Source: Combretum micranthum
Lineage: Eukaryota; Streptophyta; Magnoliopsida; Myrtales; Combretaceae
Direction: 5' to 3'
Assembly (NCBI GenBank): GCA_024138025.1
Contig: JAMXBD010001102.1
Coordinates: 1-64,000, forward strand
DNA: 64,000 nt
Part shown: in pieces, positions 50,063-61,289 of the stretch
Layout of the letters: each line of letters begins with the position of its first letter
Numbering within the stretch: position 1 is the first letter of the stretch
Translations under genes and position numbers: made by a program
The notes under the pieces: model-generated
Told to the model about the DNA's origin: nothing
The model's input: the letters and a program-made list of their open reading frames with translations, nothing else
Database searches by the model: none

Positions 50063-51980
50063 AAGAAAGTTTTGTCCTCAAAACTTGGAAATTCCTACTG
50101 GTGGTTCTAACCAAACTTGATTACTTGGGTTATGCATCCTTTTTTCAAAATTTCTTTAATTGATTTCCTCATTCATCCTCTGAACTCTTGTGGATACATA
50201 CCGGTATGGGGTATATCTTTATAAGGAAATTTCTCTTTTAGAAACATTAACTTTTATCCCTATAACTTGATTCCTTAACCATCTGTTAAATAGGGAATTG
50301 TTGCACATCTCAATATGCTTATGTAATAATCAACTTCCTCCTCGTCTTATGATTATTTCCTATCTTTAAACTCACCTGATTCTCAATTTGAGACTTTTAA
50401 GGTCCTTCCTTTCCGATTCATCTTATTTCGTCTATCTTATGCCTTGATCTCATGAGATGCTCTTGATTGTTCCTCCAAGGTATTTGAATGGTTTCTCCTT
50501 GATTGTTCGTAGAATCAGGGATCCGGAATTCTTTATTAGTTCCTCTTCGTTTCCATTCTCGCATCCAGGTTTGTCATATCTCCGACTGATCTCTTTTGCC
50601 TTTTTCTCCTTTTCCTTTTAGAGAGTGTTATATTGACAGATTTATGAAACGAACTATCTTGGTTAGTTACTCAATTTATACCATAAGCATCCTTGCCTTT
50701 TTGTTATCGTTTGTGAGAGATCCAAAATCTTTGAGAAGGTTAATTCCGTTTTCATAGAATTTCATAAACCCTTTCATCCTTTGATGTCTTTATCCTCTTA
50801 TCTATATTTCTTTTCCTGTACTGTCTCTTGAACTTCAGTATATCTGAGTTCTTTATGGATATGTGGTTGATCCCATGTTATGAACTGTATTCATGATTCT
50901 TTCTTACTAACTTCCTTGTCTTTAGCTATGTTAAATCATCCTTTAGTTTCCTTTAATACATTTTTCTTCCTTTATCCTTTCTTTATCCTTCGTATCTTCT
51001 ATACGGTTGATCTTAATATCCTACCGATGTGGTTCCCCTTTTAAACCTTGTTGTGAGCTTCAAGGTTTTGGCTTTTCAACTCTCTTAAATTTCCTATTTT
51101 TAAGATTACATTCTTAGATTGCTTCTTTCCTTCTTCAGCCTATATCACTATCTTTGAGTCCAAAAGCATTACTAAAACTTGTTGGTTTATAAAGAATCTG
51201 AGAGTCATTCCTTCTTGATTTGATTCTTTGTTGGTGATACCCTGATCTTAATCTTGAGAAAGATATGTTTGTTCCTTAGAAGGTTTTCACTCTATTCCTT
51301 TCCGAAAGTTAACACGTCGGCTTAGGGTTTTCTCCATCATAAGCTAGACGGTATATTTCGTGATGGGATACTTTACTTCGTAAGGTCTTCATTCTTCTTG
51401 TTGTTGTTTCTCCAACTTCCTCATTAGGCTATTTTTCCATGTTTCTCTGAGTGAAATCCGTATCCAGATTTCCTTTCAAAACTTCTCATTGGAACTTATG
51501 AATGTCTCCAGAGGTCAATTCCTCTTCACTCTTTAGCTACTTAGTTTTCTTTTATCAACTTGAAAGAATGTGTTTGTTCTTTCCTTATGTTAGCAAATCC
51601 TTTGCCAAGTATTTTCTTTTTGTTATGTAAGCCCTATGTTTTCCTTGTTTCTTCTTATTGGGATATTATTTGAGAGATATACATCTTATTCCAAAGATTA
51701 CTCATTTCCATTATTCCTTAGAGGCACAGGTGACCTTGTGTCCTTACGTCTTTGTTGAAGGATTGACCCATTCCTCGGGTTTCATCATTCTTTGCATTAT
51801 CTTAAACTAGGTTGATCGTTTATCATATATATAGAAAGAATGTAACACTTTGAACTTCAAGAGAGTAAAACATTCTAATTTACTAAACTTCTTATGTACA
51901 CAAGAGGGGATTATCGCTCCTATTTATCCACAACAAAGAAAACTTTACATTCCTCTGATACTTGAAATAAAGATCAATCA
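50063..51980 (-). other. Non-coding interior between gag and the 3' LTR
   Basis: 1.9 kb where pol would be expected. All frames are heavily interrupted and none shows reverse transcriptase, integrase or protease motifs. Composition (pyrimidine-rich + strand) resembles the rest of the interior. It may be a pol remnant decayed beyond recognition or unrelated filler. Confidence 0.6.
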
Positions 51981-53130
51981 TCAATTAAAGAAGGTTGGGG
52001 ATTGACTGTTTCCTGTATCGCTGCTATAGCCTCTAATGTACTCCAAAGCAGTCAAATTTTCATTTCCTGCGTTCAATCTTACAGGTACAACTTCCTCTGA
52101 TGATCTTGGCAGAATATTCCTTTCTTGTGGACAGCTGTTGGCAAAATGTCCTTCCTGATTGCAATTATAGCAAGCATCTACCCTTTTGTCTGGGCATTTT
52201 GACATCTTATGGTTTGTATTTCCACAGAAGAAACTCTTTCCAAATAGCTGGGGCACTTCTTTTGGGTAGTGTGCTCCATTGCACTTCCAACACTTAATAC
52301 CTCTTGGTATGATCCTTCTATTGCCGCTCTTGATTTTCTTTGGTAGAGGCATGAGATGGGGTTCTATGTAAAACTCCCTTTCAATGATTGGGTCTTCTTC
52401 CTCTATTATTCTTCCTCTCCTTTTCCTTGCTCTTTCTACTATCCGAGCTCTTTCCACTAATTCTCGAAAATTCCTTATGTCAAATTCTTCCAACTTCATC
52501 CTTAGGTCTTCGTCCAATCCTCCTAGAAAGACTTGTCCTTTCAATTCTTCACTGTACTTATAGGAGTCTGGTGCATATTGCAACAATCTACTGAACTCAG
52601 TTTCATATTGTTCGATTGTTCTTCCTTTTTGAGCAATTCGCAAGAAGTCTGCACTATATCTTATTTGTAAACTTTCTGGAAAATAATTCTCCAAAAACTC
52701 ATGTCTAAACATTTCCCAAGTGATTGGAGTCATTAGATCTCTTTTCCTTGACTCCCACCATATCCTACGTTTAGACGAAGCATGAATGTTCCATACTTGA
52801 TTTGCAAATGGGGCGGAACTTCATATGCATCAAAAGACATCTCTATTTGAGATAACCAATCTTCTGCCTCCCCTGGCTTGTCATAAGCTCCTTCAAAGAA
52901 GCGGTTACTTTTGATGAAGTTAGGTAACATGCTTTTGTACGGTCTTGGTGGTGGAGATGGAGGTAGGGGTGTACTTTGGCTATGCATGTTCCTATGCACA
53001 GATGCCTCTGTTGAAGCTTGTTGCGGTGGTGGGGTTAGGTGTCCTAACGTGGCGTGTAAGTCCTATTCGAGGTGCGGTGGTTCCTTCTTCGTTTACTCCT
53101 ATTTCGGCTGTTTTAAATTTTCTAGGTCAG
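51981..53130 (-). CDS. gag: Retrotransposon gag (capsid and zinc knuckles), with frameshifts
   Basis: Gag packages element RNA in virus-like particles in the cytoplasm. The main open part (51981-52733) carries the capsid-like gag core: TWEMFRHEFLENYFPES, AQKGRTIEQYETEFSRLLQY, VFLGGLDEDLRMKL. It then has three nucleocapsid knuckles: CWKCNGAHY (degenerate), FFCGNTNHKMSKCP, and CYNCNQEGHFANSCP (canonical CX2CX4HX4C). An upstream frame (52733-52999) supplies NRFFEGAYDKPGEAEDWLSQ, which belongs before it, so a frameshift lies near 52735-52790. Another near 53000-53040 separates a probable N-terminal piece. The capsid core resembles chromovirus Tekay/Del-like gag. The frameshifts suggest decay or consensus errors. 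Confidence 0.85.
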
Positions 53131-53498
53131 GTTTGTGAAGTTTTGATAACTTAATTAAATTTTTGCCGGAATTTGGGGAAATATAACGGAAATTTAAATA
53201 TGCATAAAAGCTAACAAAATTTAAATCAAAACAATTTCTGAAATCAAACTTAAAGCATTATCATAGAAATAAAGTTCATACGTGAAATCGGAAATAAGGC
53301 AAATCACAAAAGAAAATTACAATAGAAAACAACAAGCATTGTTCCGAGAATTTAAAAGATAGACTAAGATCATGGATCTAGTCTAGGATTACAAAATCTA
53401 AGCTGGACTTCTAGGGATATGCTCCTTCCTTTCCTTCTTTCCTCATTCTTCGGGCGCATCTCCCGGGTTGCTGCTGGATGATCCTGGGTTCCAGTCCC

Positions 53499-54425
53499 TC
53501 ATGAATTGGCTGAAATATCTCCTCCTTTCCGGGCTGCCTCTCTGGATCTTTCGTGTCCGTCGGTTGGTCTCTCTAGTCTCTCTGGTACTATGTCATGAAT
53601 GGTTCTCCAAGTAATGGCTTCATCTGTCTCCATGCTATTGTTCTCATTGGGAGGAGCATTGTCTGTATTCATGGCCGAGTTTGGTTCTTGCCTTCCCGGA
53701 GTCTGTCGTCCCATTAAGTAGCGGATAATCCTCTCCTCAGTGCTGTTACGTGGTTCCGTGTCTCCAACAGTGGTTTGGTTTCCTTCTTCCGGTCCTGCTT
53801 CATTTTCTTCCTCTGGGTCTTCCTCCGAGTCTTCACTCTCTTCATCTTCTTCCATAGGCTCTTCTCTTATTATTGTTCCGTCATCCCGTAGGCGTAGGGG
53901 CTCGTTCCTCCTGAGTTGGATTCCCATGAAGGTAGGCGGCTCCGTGGGCACTTGGGTTGGGGGTCGTAGTACCTCCTGGTACACTCCATGCCAATGGAAG
54001 ACATCGTTGATGTCCGCCTTCATCCATTCAAGGTGATCTATCAAGTTGTCGTGGGCGTACACGAACATAGGTCCGATTTTCCTCCATGTCTGGAAATCTG
54101 GAGAAGTTCGTCCCCCGTCTTTCCTAAGAACGAATGTGGCTTCCTTCAACATAGGTCTATCTTCAGCAATGGCCGCAATACGTTCCAGCGTATATCATTT
54201 CCAACTCGGTCAGTTTCTTTCCTATGGGACAGTTGTGAATGGTCTGTACCACTTCCCTCCATTCTGTTTGTATCATTCCTCTCTTCCATATTGGAACATT
54301 TCTCGGACGGTCTTAGGTTGTCCTGCTAGGGCAAACTCTTCACATAGGACTCTAAGTCTCAGTCGGTAGTCTTCTGGTGTCGAAGGGTCCTTTCCGGAAA
54401 TTCTTGGCTTGGAGACGGGCCTCAT
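53499..54425 (-). CDS. Unrecognised acidic ORF upstream of gag
   Basis: The uninterrupted part is 53499-54152 (217 codons). Upstream frames back to an ATG at 54425 look like its continuation after one or two frameshifts (near 54240-54270 and 54155-54190), for about 300 residues. The N-terminal part reads like a compact folded domain (PEDYRLRLRVLCEEFAL; WREVVQTIHNCPIGKKL). The middle has FQTWRKIGPMFVYAHDNL and HWHGVYQEVL. A Pro-rich link leads to a Glu/Asp tract (EEDEESEDSEEDPEEENE) and a polar C-terminus. It sits between the primer site and gag, where most plant elements have only leader; Ogre elements have an extra ORF there, but I see no similarity. Function is unknown; a host-derived gene piece is possible. 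Confidence 0.65.
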
Positions 54426-54561
54426 CTATGGTGATCTATGTAAAAGAAGATATTAGAAGCTTATTCTACCCATTCTATTTTATCTAAGTTTTCTTGTTTT
54501 TCTAAGTCAATTCTTCTTAAGTCCATTTCTATAATTATGATTCCTAGGTTCTTAAACCATG

Positions 54562-54573
54562 CTCTGATACCAA
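54562..54573 (-). other. Primer binding site of the TR-GAG element (tRNA-iMet)
   Basis: TGGTATCAGAGC on the - strand, eight bases inside the 5' LTR, complementary to initiator tRNA-Met. Confidence 0.92.
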
Positions 54574-55175
54574 CTTAAACTGTCACGCCCCAATGGGTAC
54601 CCTAAACGTGACAGTCCGCCACACTCAATATTAAAGCTTAAGTATGACAACCTTAGTCATTTCCAAAAGCTTTTATATTAAGTGTAAGGCTTACTTTCAC
54701 AATTTTAGAGGACCATATGTAGAATAATGAAGTTTAAGGAGATATAAAAACATATTAAGAAAAGAAAGAATCACAATAATTATTTGTCCATGGCATAAAC
54801 TTTACAAACTTAGGGACAACTCCCTAAATTACAAATCTATTAACATGCTAATACTAACTATACTTTATTCAGATTCTAATATACAAGAGGGATTACCTGC
54901 CCACAGGTCCACGTGGCCTTAACCATAAGTACGGGAACTGCAAAAGATAGCTATCGGGGTATAAGCTAATAGCTTAGTGAGTAATTCCCAAAATTCATAC
55001 TCGAAGTAGATTATCAATCAAGTTTATTATTCAAACGTATGAAATGCAACAACCACGTGAGCATACAAGACATATGACTTTCCGGGAATCATATGTTGAA
55101 TGAATTTACGCCCTTCATTCGGGGTTGGGTATTCAGGCCAATTACAGCCACCACTTTTAAAAACACTTTTATAGA

Positions 55176-55349
55176 TCTTACCGGCTCCTATACGCCATCA
55201 AAAATTTTGTAGTTATTACAGGCTCCTACTAGCCACGAAAAGATTTTGTAGTTATTACAGGCTCCTACTAGCCACCAAAAACTTGTAGTTATTACAGGCT
55301 CCTACTAGCCATCAATTTAAGTAGTTCTTACCGGCTCCTACTCGCCACT
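55176..55349. repeat. Tandem array in the 5' LTR
   Basis: Same five-unit array as at 46963-47136. One unit reads CTACTAGCCACG here where the other LTR has CTACTAACTACG. Confidence 0.85.
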
Positions 55350-57559
55350 TACATGATATACCGGTTATGTCTACCACCACTATTATACACTTGTCCCACC
55401 AATTGTATAGTAGCGAATGCAATGTGACTCAACATATGAAGTGCATGAATAATTTCTTTAATTAAGTCTAGTAGTTACATTTAACTTCTTTCAAGTGATC
55501 AACCAATTTCAAACACTTCAAGATATTAATCACATACAACTTTATTACAAACAAATCGAGTTTCGATATACTTAGTATTCTTTCAACATATTATCATACA
55601 CTTCCGTTTTTTTCTTAAGTTCTAGTGCAACTAATTTTACAAGCACAATCAAGAGTATGAAAAATAACGGGGAAATAACTCACGATGCCATTCGTCTATT
55701 CTCTAAGCGGATGAGTCGTTCACACACTCCACTAAATCGTAATAGTCCTCGGGGTGAAGAAATCCTTCCTCGGGATCACCTAACCAAAGAAAATACCCAT
55801 AATGAGTTTTTCTTGAAGATTTTCTTGAATTTTGACAAAACAATGTCAAAGAACGTCAAAGTTCGTATAAAAGAATGTTCCAACTTAAAATGGCCATAAC
55901 TTGGTCATTTTAACTCGGAATCGCGCATATAATATACCGATTTCTATCTACTCGAAAAGATCTACCCATTTCTAAAATTATTTCCCACAAAAAAGCCATA
56001 TAGGCTCGAAAAAGTGGCGACAAAATTCACCACGGATTTCAAGTAAAAACAACTTTGGTTCAAGAAATCAAAATTTGTTTGATAAATACTTAGTTATCTA
56101 TATAGTTGAAAAATTCTCTTTTTGTAACTATATAACTCATATTTAAGCATGCTCAAGTGTCTTGTTGTCCAAATTATTTTTCTTAAGTAAAACAATGTCG
56201 GTTTGAAGCTTTTCGGAAATTGTTTTTGTGAATTTCTTTGAAATGAATACCTTGTTTTCTTTATTTTCTAAAAACGTTTTATGTTGGTTTATTTATCTTT
56301 TCTAAGTGACTTTTGAAAATAAAATTTTCTACTTTCTAAGTTATACTAATAATATTTTGAAGTTTTCTAGAAAATATTCTTTTCTTCATTTTCTTGTGTA
56401 AATTCCTTTGTTTACTTGTTTTGGCAAAAATCTTTACTTGATATTTCTCATTCTTTTTCTCATGTCTCCTATTTCAAAACAATTACCATGCATGAAAATT
56501 TGGTTTCTTATAAAAACAAAGTGGAACAATTAAGGACTTTTTGTAGAAAAACTAATTTCTATAATCTTATTAACTTTTTCTTGTAACTTGAAAAGTGAAA
56601 ATTTTATTCTTTTCAAACCATAAATTTTCTTTGCCTATTTGTTTGCAAAGGTCTTAAAAATTTCCTTAGTCTTCCATCTTATTTTCTTTCTTTATGAAAA
56701 GAACCATTTTTGTCAACAAAATATTTTCTTTTGAAAAACAAGGTAGAGTAACAAGATTTAAGTAGCTTTTTAAGTAAAATAGTTTCTAAATTCATAGTGA
56801 ATTCTTTTTGTAACTTGAAAATGAATGAGTTTATTTTTGTTATCTTATATTTTATGTTTCACATAAACTTATTCTAAGTGACAAAAAGCCTTCTTTTATT
56901 TGATTATCTTTAGAAAAAAAACTTTTGGACAACAATCTAAATGAACATGATTATGAGAATAATAATAACAAATAACATAAAGCATAATAATAAAGTCAAG
57001 TATTGGAGTCTTAGCTTTTTCAAGGCTCCCGGGACTAAGAAATAAACTAGTCCCATAATGAAATAAAATGAAAGAAGAAAAGCTTGTTTTGACTTGATGA
57101 GGACAAGTCTAAGACTAGAGACTAGTCTTAAAAACAACTTGAAATAAATAAATTGCATTGAAGTAAATAAATTGCATGAAAGGTAAATAAATTGCAAGAT
57201 TATGAGCTTACATGCTCTAATTAGTATATATAGCTATATAGATATAATAGATAGTTATGAACATAAAAGAAACATAAATGAACATAAGAGGATAATGAAT
57301 ATATAAGGAACATGAACATAAAGAATTATGATTATGAACAAAAACAAAGTATGAACCTATTGTTGCTTTCTTAACCTTCATGGTTTAGAAAACATACACT
57401 AAGCTCATACTAAGTAGATGAACATGGAGACTTCTTGAAAAACTTTTACCTAAAGGAGATGAACTTCTTGAAAGAACTTCTTGAGAGAAATTTGAGAGAA
57501 ATTTTAGTAGAGTAACTTTAGAGAAGAAGAGGTGTGAAAGAAGTGAAGGTATGAGGGGG

Positions 57560-57567
57560 TATTTATA
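57560..57567 (-). promoter_or_regulatory. TATA box of the 5' LTR
   Basis: TATAAATACCCCC on the - strand. As the 5' LTR promoter it would start the genomic transcript within this LTR. Confidence 0.6.
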
Positions 57568-58267
57568 GGAAAATGTGGGAGATAAATTGTGTAAATTAAA
57601 TAATTGAAAAATAAAATAAATAGAGGAAGAGTGAGAGGGGGCCGGCGCTACATAAGGCATGGGGAAGACCAAAAATTTGATTTTTTGTTATTTTGTTAAA
57701 TAAAGTAAGAAATGAGAGATGTGAAATTGTATTGGAAATAAAAAAAGTGTAAGAATAGGTGTATAGTTGTAAGAATAGGTTGTAAGAAAAAGTAGAGATA
57801 GATGAATAGAGTATAATAGTAATGAATAGTGTAATGTAAAGTAGATATGACAATTAAAGTACCGGTAGTAAGAAAATACGCGTATAATAGCTATATCTGT
57901 TATTTTTACTTACCGAAAAATTACGAAATTGATATTTTTGGAAAACTTATATTTTTACGAGTCTAACGGTGTATTCGGAATATTTTTACTATTCCGGGCT
58001 TCCGGACACGTTTTTCGAGAACTGCGTCCGATTGGGTTCGAAGGATACCCGAATTTTGCGAAACTAAAAATTTTATGAAACCTATGGTTATTACGAGCTA
58101 TTCGAGCTAATTATCCCAACTTCGTTTTTCCGGGCCAAAGAAAACGGCAATGCCGGATTTAGGTTGATACGGTAAACTAGGGTTTTGTTGACCTTTAGGG
58201 TTTCGTTTGACTTCCGGTTAGGGTTTTGTGCTAAACCGATTCCGAAAATTTAGGGGTTTACAGGCTC

Positions 58268-59147
58268 AATTTCAGAGAGGATATCCTCCTTTTAGTGAAC
58301 ATCCGAGGAGCACTAGAATTTGCCTGATACATGTCAGAAGGCATGAGTTCTAGTTATTTTCTTTTTTCGAGACTCGGATGGGCTTCAGTCGCTTTTTTTT
58401 AAGGAAAATTCAAATGGGCTTTGAGTCCTCTTTTTTTTTTAGGGAGACTTGGATGGGCCTCGGATCTTTCTTTTTCTTTAGGGAGACTCGGATGGGCTTC
58501 GGGTCTTTTCTTTTTCTTTAGGGAGACTCATATGGCTCCAGGTCTTTTCTTTTTATTTAGGGAGACTCGGATGGTCTTCGGGTCTTTTCTTTTTAGGGAG
58601 GCTTAGATGGGCTTCAGGTCTTCTCTTTTTCTTTAGGGAGACTAGGATGGGCTTCGGGTCTTTTCTTTTTATGGAGACTCGGATGAGCTTTGGGTCTTTT
58701 TACTAAACATTAAAAATTATTTGAATTTACCGGTCCTTACCATGGTCTTTTTGGAAGATAGCCTCTTGGTATCAAATTCTGGAATTTCATTAACACTAGT
58801 CTTGGCCCTGCATTGCTTGGCTAACTGCTTAGACTTGTTTCTTTTTGAATAGTCTTGATCAAATATCTGCCTCATAAACTTGGTTATTCTTATATAGTAT
58901 AATTCCCTTAAGTAAAAATAATCCTACAAATGGAATTTTGCATATGTTTTTTTTTCAGTCTTATGATATGCTCAAATTGCTTCCTCACTGTTTCACTCAT
59001 GTTTATTTTGAAGTTTAGAAACTTATCTGTGAAGGTCAATTGATCGAGGATTGAACCGACTTTGGAGGATTTCAGAGATATCTACTTTGCTTGTAATTAA
59101 TGAAAATGGAATCAAACGAACATCTTAAACAACAAACTTTTTATTGA
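58268..59147 (-). mobile_element. Tat-element region between pol and the 3' LTR
   Basis: Non-coding DNA after the pol stop, interrupted at 58262/58263 by the nested TR-GAG element and resuming at 46363. It contains a minisatellite, usual for Tat/Ogre/Retand elements. Confidence 0.65.
58371..58704 (+). repeat. Minisatellite in the Tat 3' region, about 40-bp unit, about nine copies
   Basis: Units read GACTCGGATGGGCTTCGGGT, then CTTTTCTTTTTCTTTAGGGA, with substitutions and length changes. The small ORF at 58421-58606 is an artefact of the array. Confidence 0.88.
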
Positions 59148-60290
59148 TTACACGTAATACAACTTTATAGCATCTGAGTTTACAGGATCCCTTAAATCCG
59201 AGCCATCCATTTGAGAAAGGATAAATGCCCCATCGGACAACACTTTTTTTACTATGTATGGTCCTTCATAATTTGGTGCAAACTTTCTCCTAGTGTTTTG
59301 CACATTGGTCAATACTTTTCTTAACACTAATTCACCCTCTTGAAAATCTCACGACTTGACCTTCTTATTGAATGCTCTAGCCACCCTTTGTTGGCACAAT
59401 TGGCCGTGACACATGGTAGTTAGCCTTTTTTCAACCATGAGGTTCAACTACTCAATCCTCTGTTTTATCCATTTGGCCTCATCGAGCTCAGTTTTAGCCA
59501 AGATCTGGAGTGAAGGTATTTCAACTTCTACTGGTAAAACAGCCTCAATTCCATATACCAAGGAGTAAGGTGTTGCTCCCATTGATACCCTGATAGATGT
59601 TCGGTAAGCCATTAATGTAAGTGGAAGCATCTCGTGCCAATCTTTGTAGGCAATGGTCATCTTCTCAATGATCCTTTTGATGTTTTTATTGGTAGCCTCG
59701 ACTGTCCCATTCATTTGTGGAGAACATGGAGTGGAATTTTAGTGTTTGATCCTGAATTGATGACACAAATCAGTCATCGCCTTATTGTTCAAATTCATAC
59801 CATTATTAGTAAGGATACTTTCTGGCGTTCTATATCGTGTGATGATGTCTCTTTTGATAAATCGCATCACAACTGTTTTTCTTACATTGGCATACGAAGT
59901 GGCTTCTACCCATTTGGTGAAGTAATCAATCGCAACCATTATGAATCAGTGACCATTCGAAGCCTTAGGTGAAATAGGCCCAATCACGTCGATCCCCCAC
60001 ATTGAGAAAGGCTACAGTGTTGACATTGATTGTAGTTCTTTTGGAGGAGCATTTATCCTATTTGCATATATTTGGCACAGGTGGCAAAGTCTCACATGTT
60101 TGATGTAGTCGGATTCCATGGTTATCCAGAAATAACCTAACCTCATGATCTTTTTGGCAAACATGTAGCCATTCATGTGAAGTTCACATACTCCTTCGTG
60201 AACTTCCTTCATAAGTTGTTGAGCTTCTTTCTCGTCCACACACTTCAATAGAGTCGTGTCGAATGACCTTTTTATACAAAATGGTCCCAC
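59148..60290 (-). pseudogene. Tat-element integrase, inactivated
   Basis: Order on the - strand: zinc-binding part (60012-60290; HEGVCELHMNGYMFAKKI ... CHLCQIY), catalytic core (59739-59939; VAIDYFTKWVEA) and its end (59448-59714; MNGTVEATNKNIKRI, AYRTSIRVSMGATPYSLVYG), then the tail (LDGxF-like SDGAFILSQMDG) to a stop at 59148. The first Asp and the Glu are present. The second catalytic Asp is replaced by Asn (LTNNGMNL for the usual TDNG). Stops and frame changes break it, including one just before NSTPCSPQMNG. Not functional. Confidence 0.9.
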
Positions 60291-60530
60291 TTAACACAAA
60301 ACGACTTGCTAAACATCTCAATGACTTTTGATCTTTTTTGGTGGCATTCTTGGGTTAATTGCCCGTTTGGAGAAACATTTTGATGTCGTGGAACCACGGT
60401 TCAGTTGGCTCAATCACAGCACAAAATGTAGGTTCGTTTTTTTATCCTGAATTTGCAACGGTCGTATTTCCGTTCCTTCAGTGAATTGGATCAAAGAGGC
60501 AAGAGTGACCAAAGCGTCAGCGAACTGATT

Positions 60531-60863
60531 CTAAGTTCTAGGCACATAAGTAAAAGAGACTTCCTTGAATCTTTCTGCCAACTTTGCCAAGTGATGGTGA
60601 TAGGGGATTAACTTAGGGTCCTTAATTTTAAACTCTCTTCGTGTTTGGAACATGATAAGTGAGGAATCTCCAAAAACCTCCAATTCTTCGATTTCCATAT
60701 CAATTGCCATTTTTAACCCCATAATGCAGGCTTCATATTTAACTACATTGTTGGTATAAGGGAACATTAGTCTAGCTGATGCTGGGAATTGATCTCCTTC
60801 AGGTGAAACAAGGACTGCCTTAATTCCACATCCATATACGTTGGCTGCCCCATCAAAATACAA
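60531..60863 (-). pseudogene. Tat-element second RNase H (archaeal-type) domain
   Basis: FDGAANVYGCGIKAVLVSPEG, then YEACIMGLKMA and VFGDSSLIM, mark the extra RNase H typical of Tat/Athila-side plant elements, placed between the gypsy RNase H and integrase. The DGA, E and D active-site residues are still visible in this 110-codon frame. Confidence 0.88.
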
Positions 60864-60979
60864 TTTCCATCTCGGGTATTTGCATTCTTCATCTGTTTTA
60901 GTTGCTCGGATACCCTCATCAGGGAATTGATCTTGTTCCCTTAATTCCTCACTGTCAATTAGACTTTCAGCGAGCTGAT

Positions 60980-61289
60980 CAGCTAAAGCTTATCCTTTGA
61001 TTGAGTTCTGATTTATATATGTGATGTTGAATTCAAAAAGTAACATCTGCCACTTCGATACTCTCCTAACCAAAGCTGGCTTATTGCCATATATCCCGAG
61101 GGTTGTGTTTTGTGATCGGCTCAATTGAGTAGAAGAGTGTATACTACTTGAGTCGATGCATGATCCAAACCAATGCACAACAAGTCCTTTATACTTCTAA
61201 GTACTTTCGTTCCCCATTTGTAAACTTTTTGCTTAGGTAGTAAACAACCCTTTCTTTTCTGTCTTCATCTTTTTATCCTAACATGCACC
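60980..61289 (-). pseudogene. Tat-element gypsy RNase H remnant
   Basis: Fragments such as YGNKPALVRRVSKWQMLLFEF and INQNSIKG match the end of the gypsy RNase H (KPALTGRxxRWQMLLSEYDI ... QKAIKG). The N-terminal half is broken over several frames. Confidence 0.75.

Larger units (their letters stand above)
46369..58262 (-). mobile_element. Complete non-autonomous LTR retrotransposon (TR-GAG type) with 3.68-kb LTRs
   Basis: An 11.9-kb element. Long direct repeats 46369-50048 and 54582-58262 both start TGTCACGCCCC and end GGGGTTTACA on the + strand. The target duplication GGCTC is perfect (46364-46368, 58263-58267). The primer site (54562-54573) and polypurine tract (50049-50062) set the - orientation. 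The 4.5-kb interior encodes an acidic ORF and gag; I find no protease, reverse transcriptase, RNase H or integrase in the remaining 1.9 kb. LTRs covering about 62% of the element, with gag only, fit the TR-GAG class. The LTRs differ mainly by one- or two-base indels, so insertion was recent, later than decay of the Tat element it sits in. Confidence 0.92.
54582..58262 (-). repeat. 5' LTR of the TR-GAG element
   Basis: 3681 bp, partner of 46369-50048. It drives transcription leftward from the TATA box at 57560-57567. The tandem array is at 55176-55349. Confidence 0.92.

Noticed and set aside
50063..51980. Hidden pol gene in the TR-GAG interior
   Set aside because: All - strand frames I read are interrupted and lack RT, RNase H, integrase or protease motifs; a profile search would be decisive.
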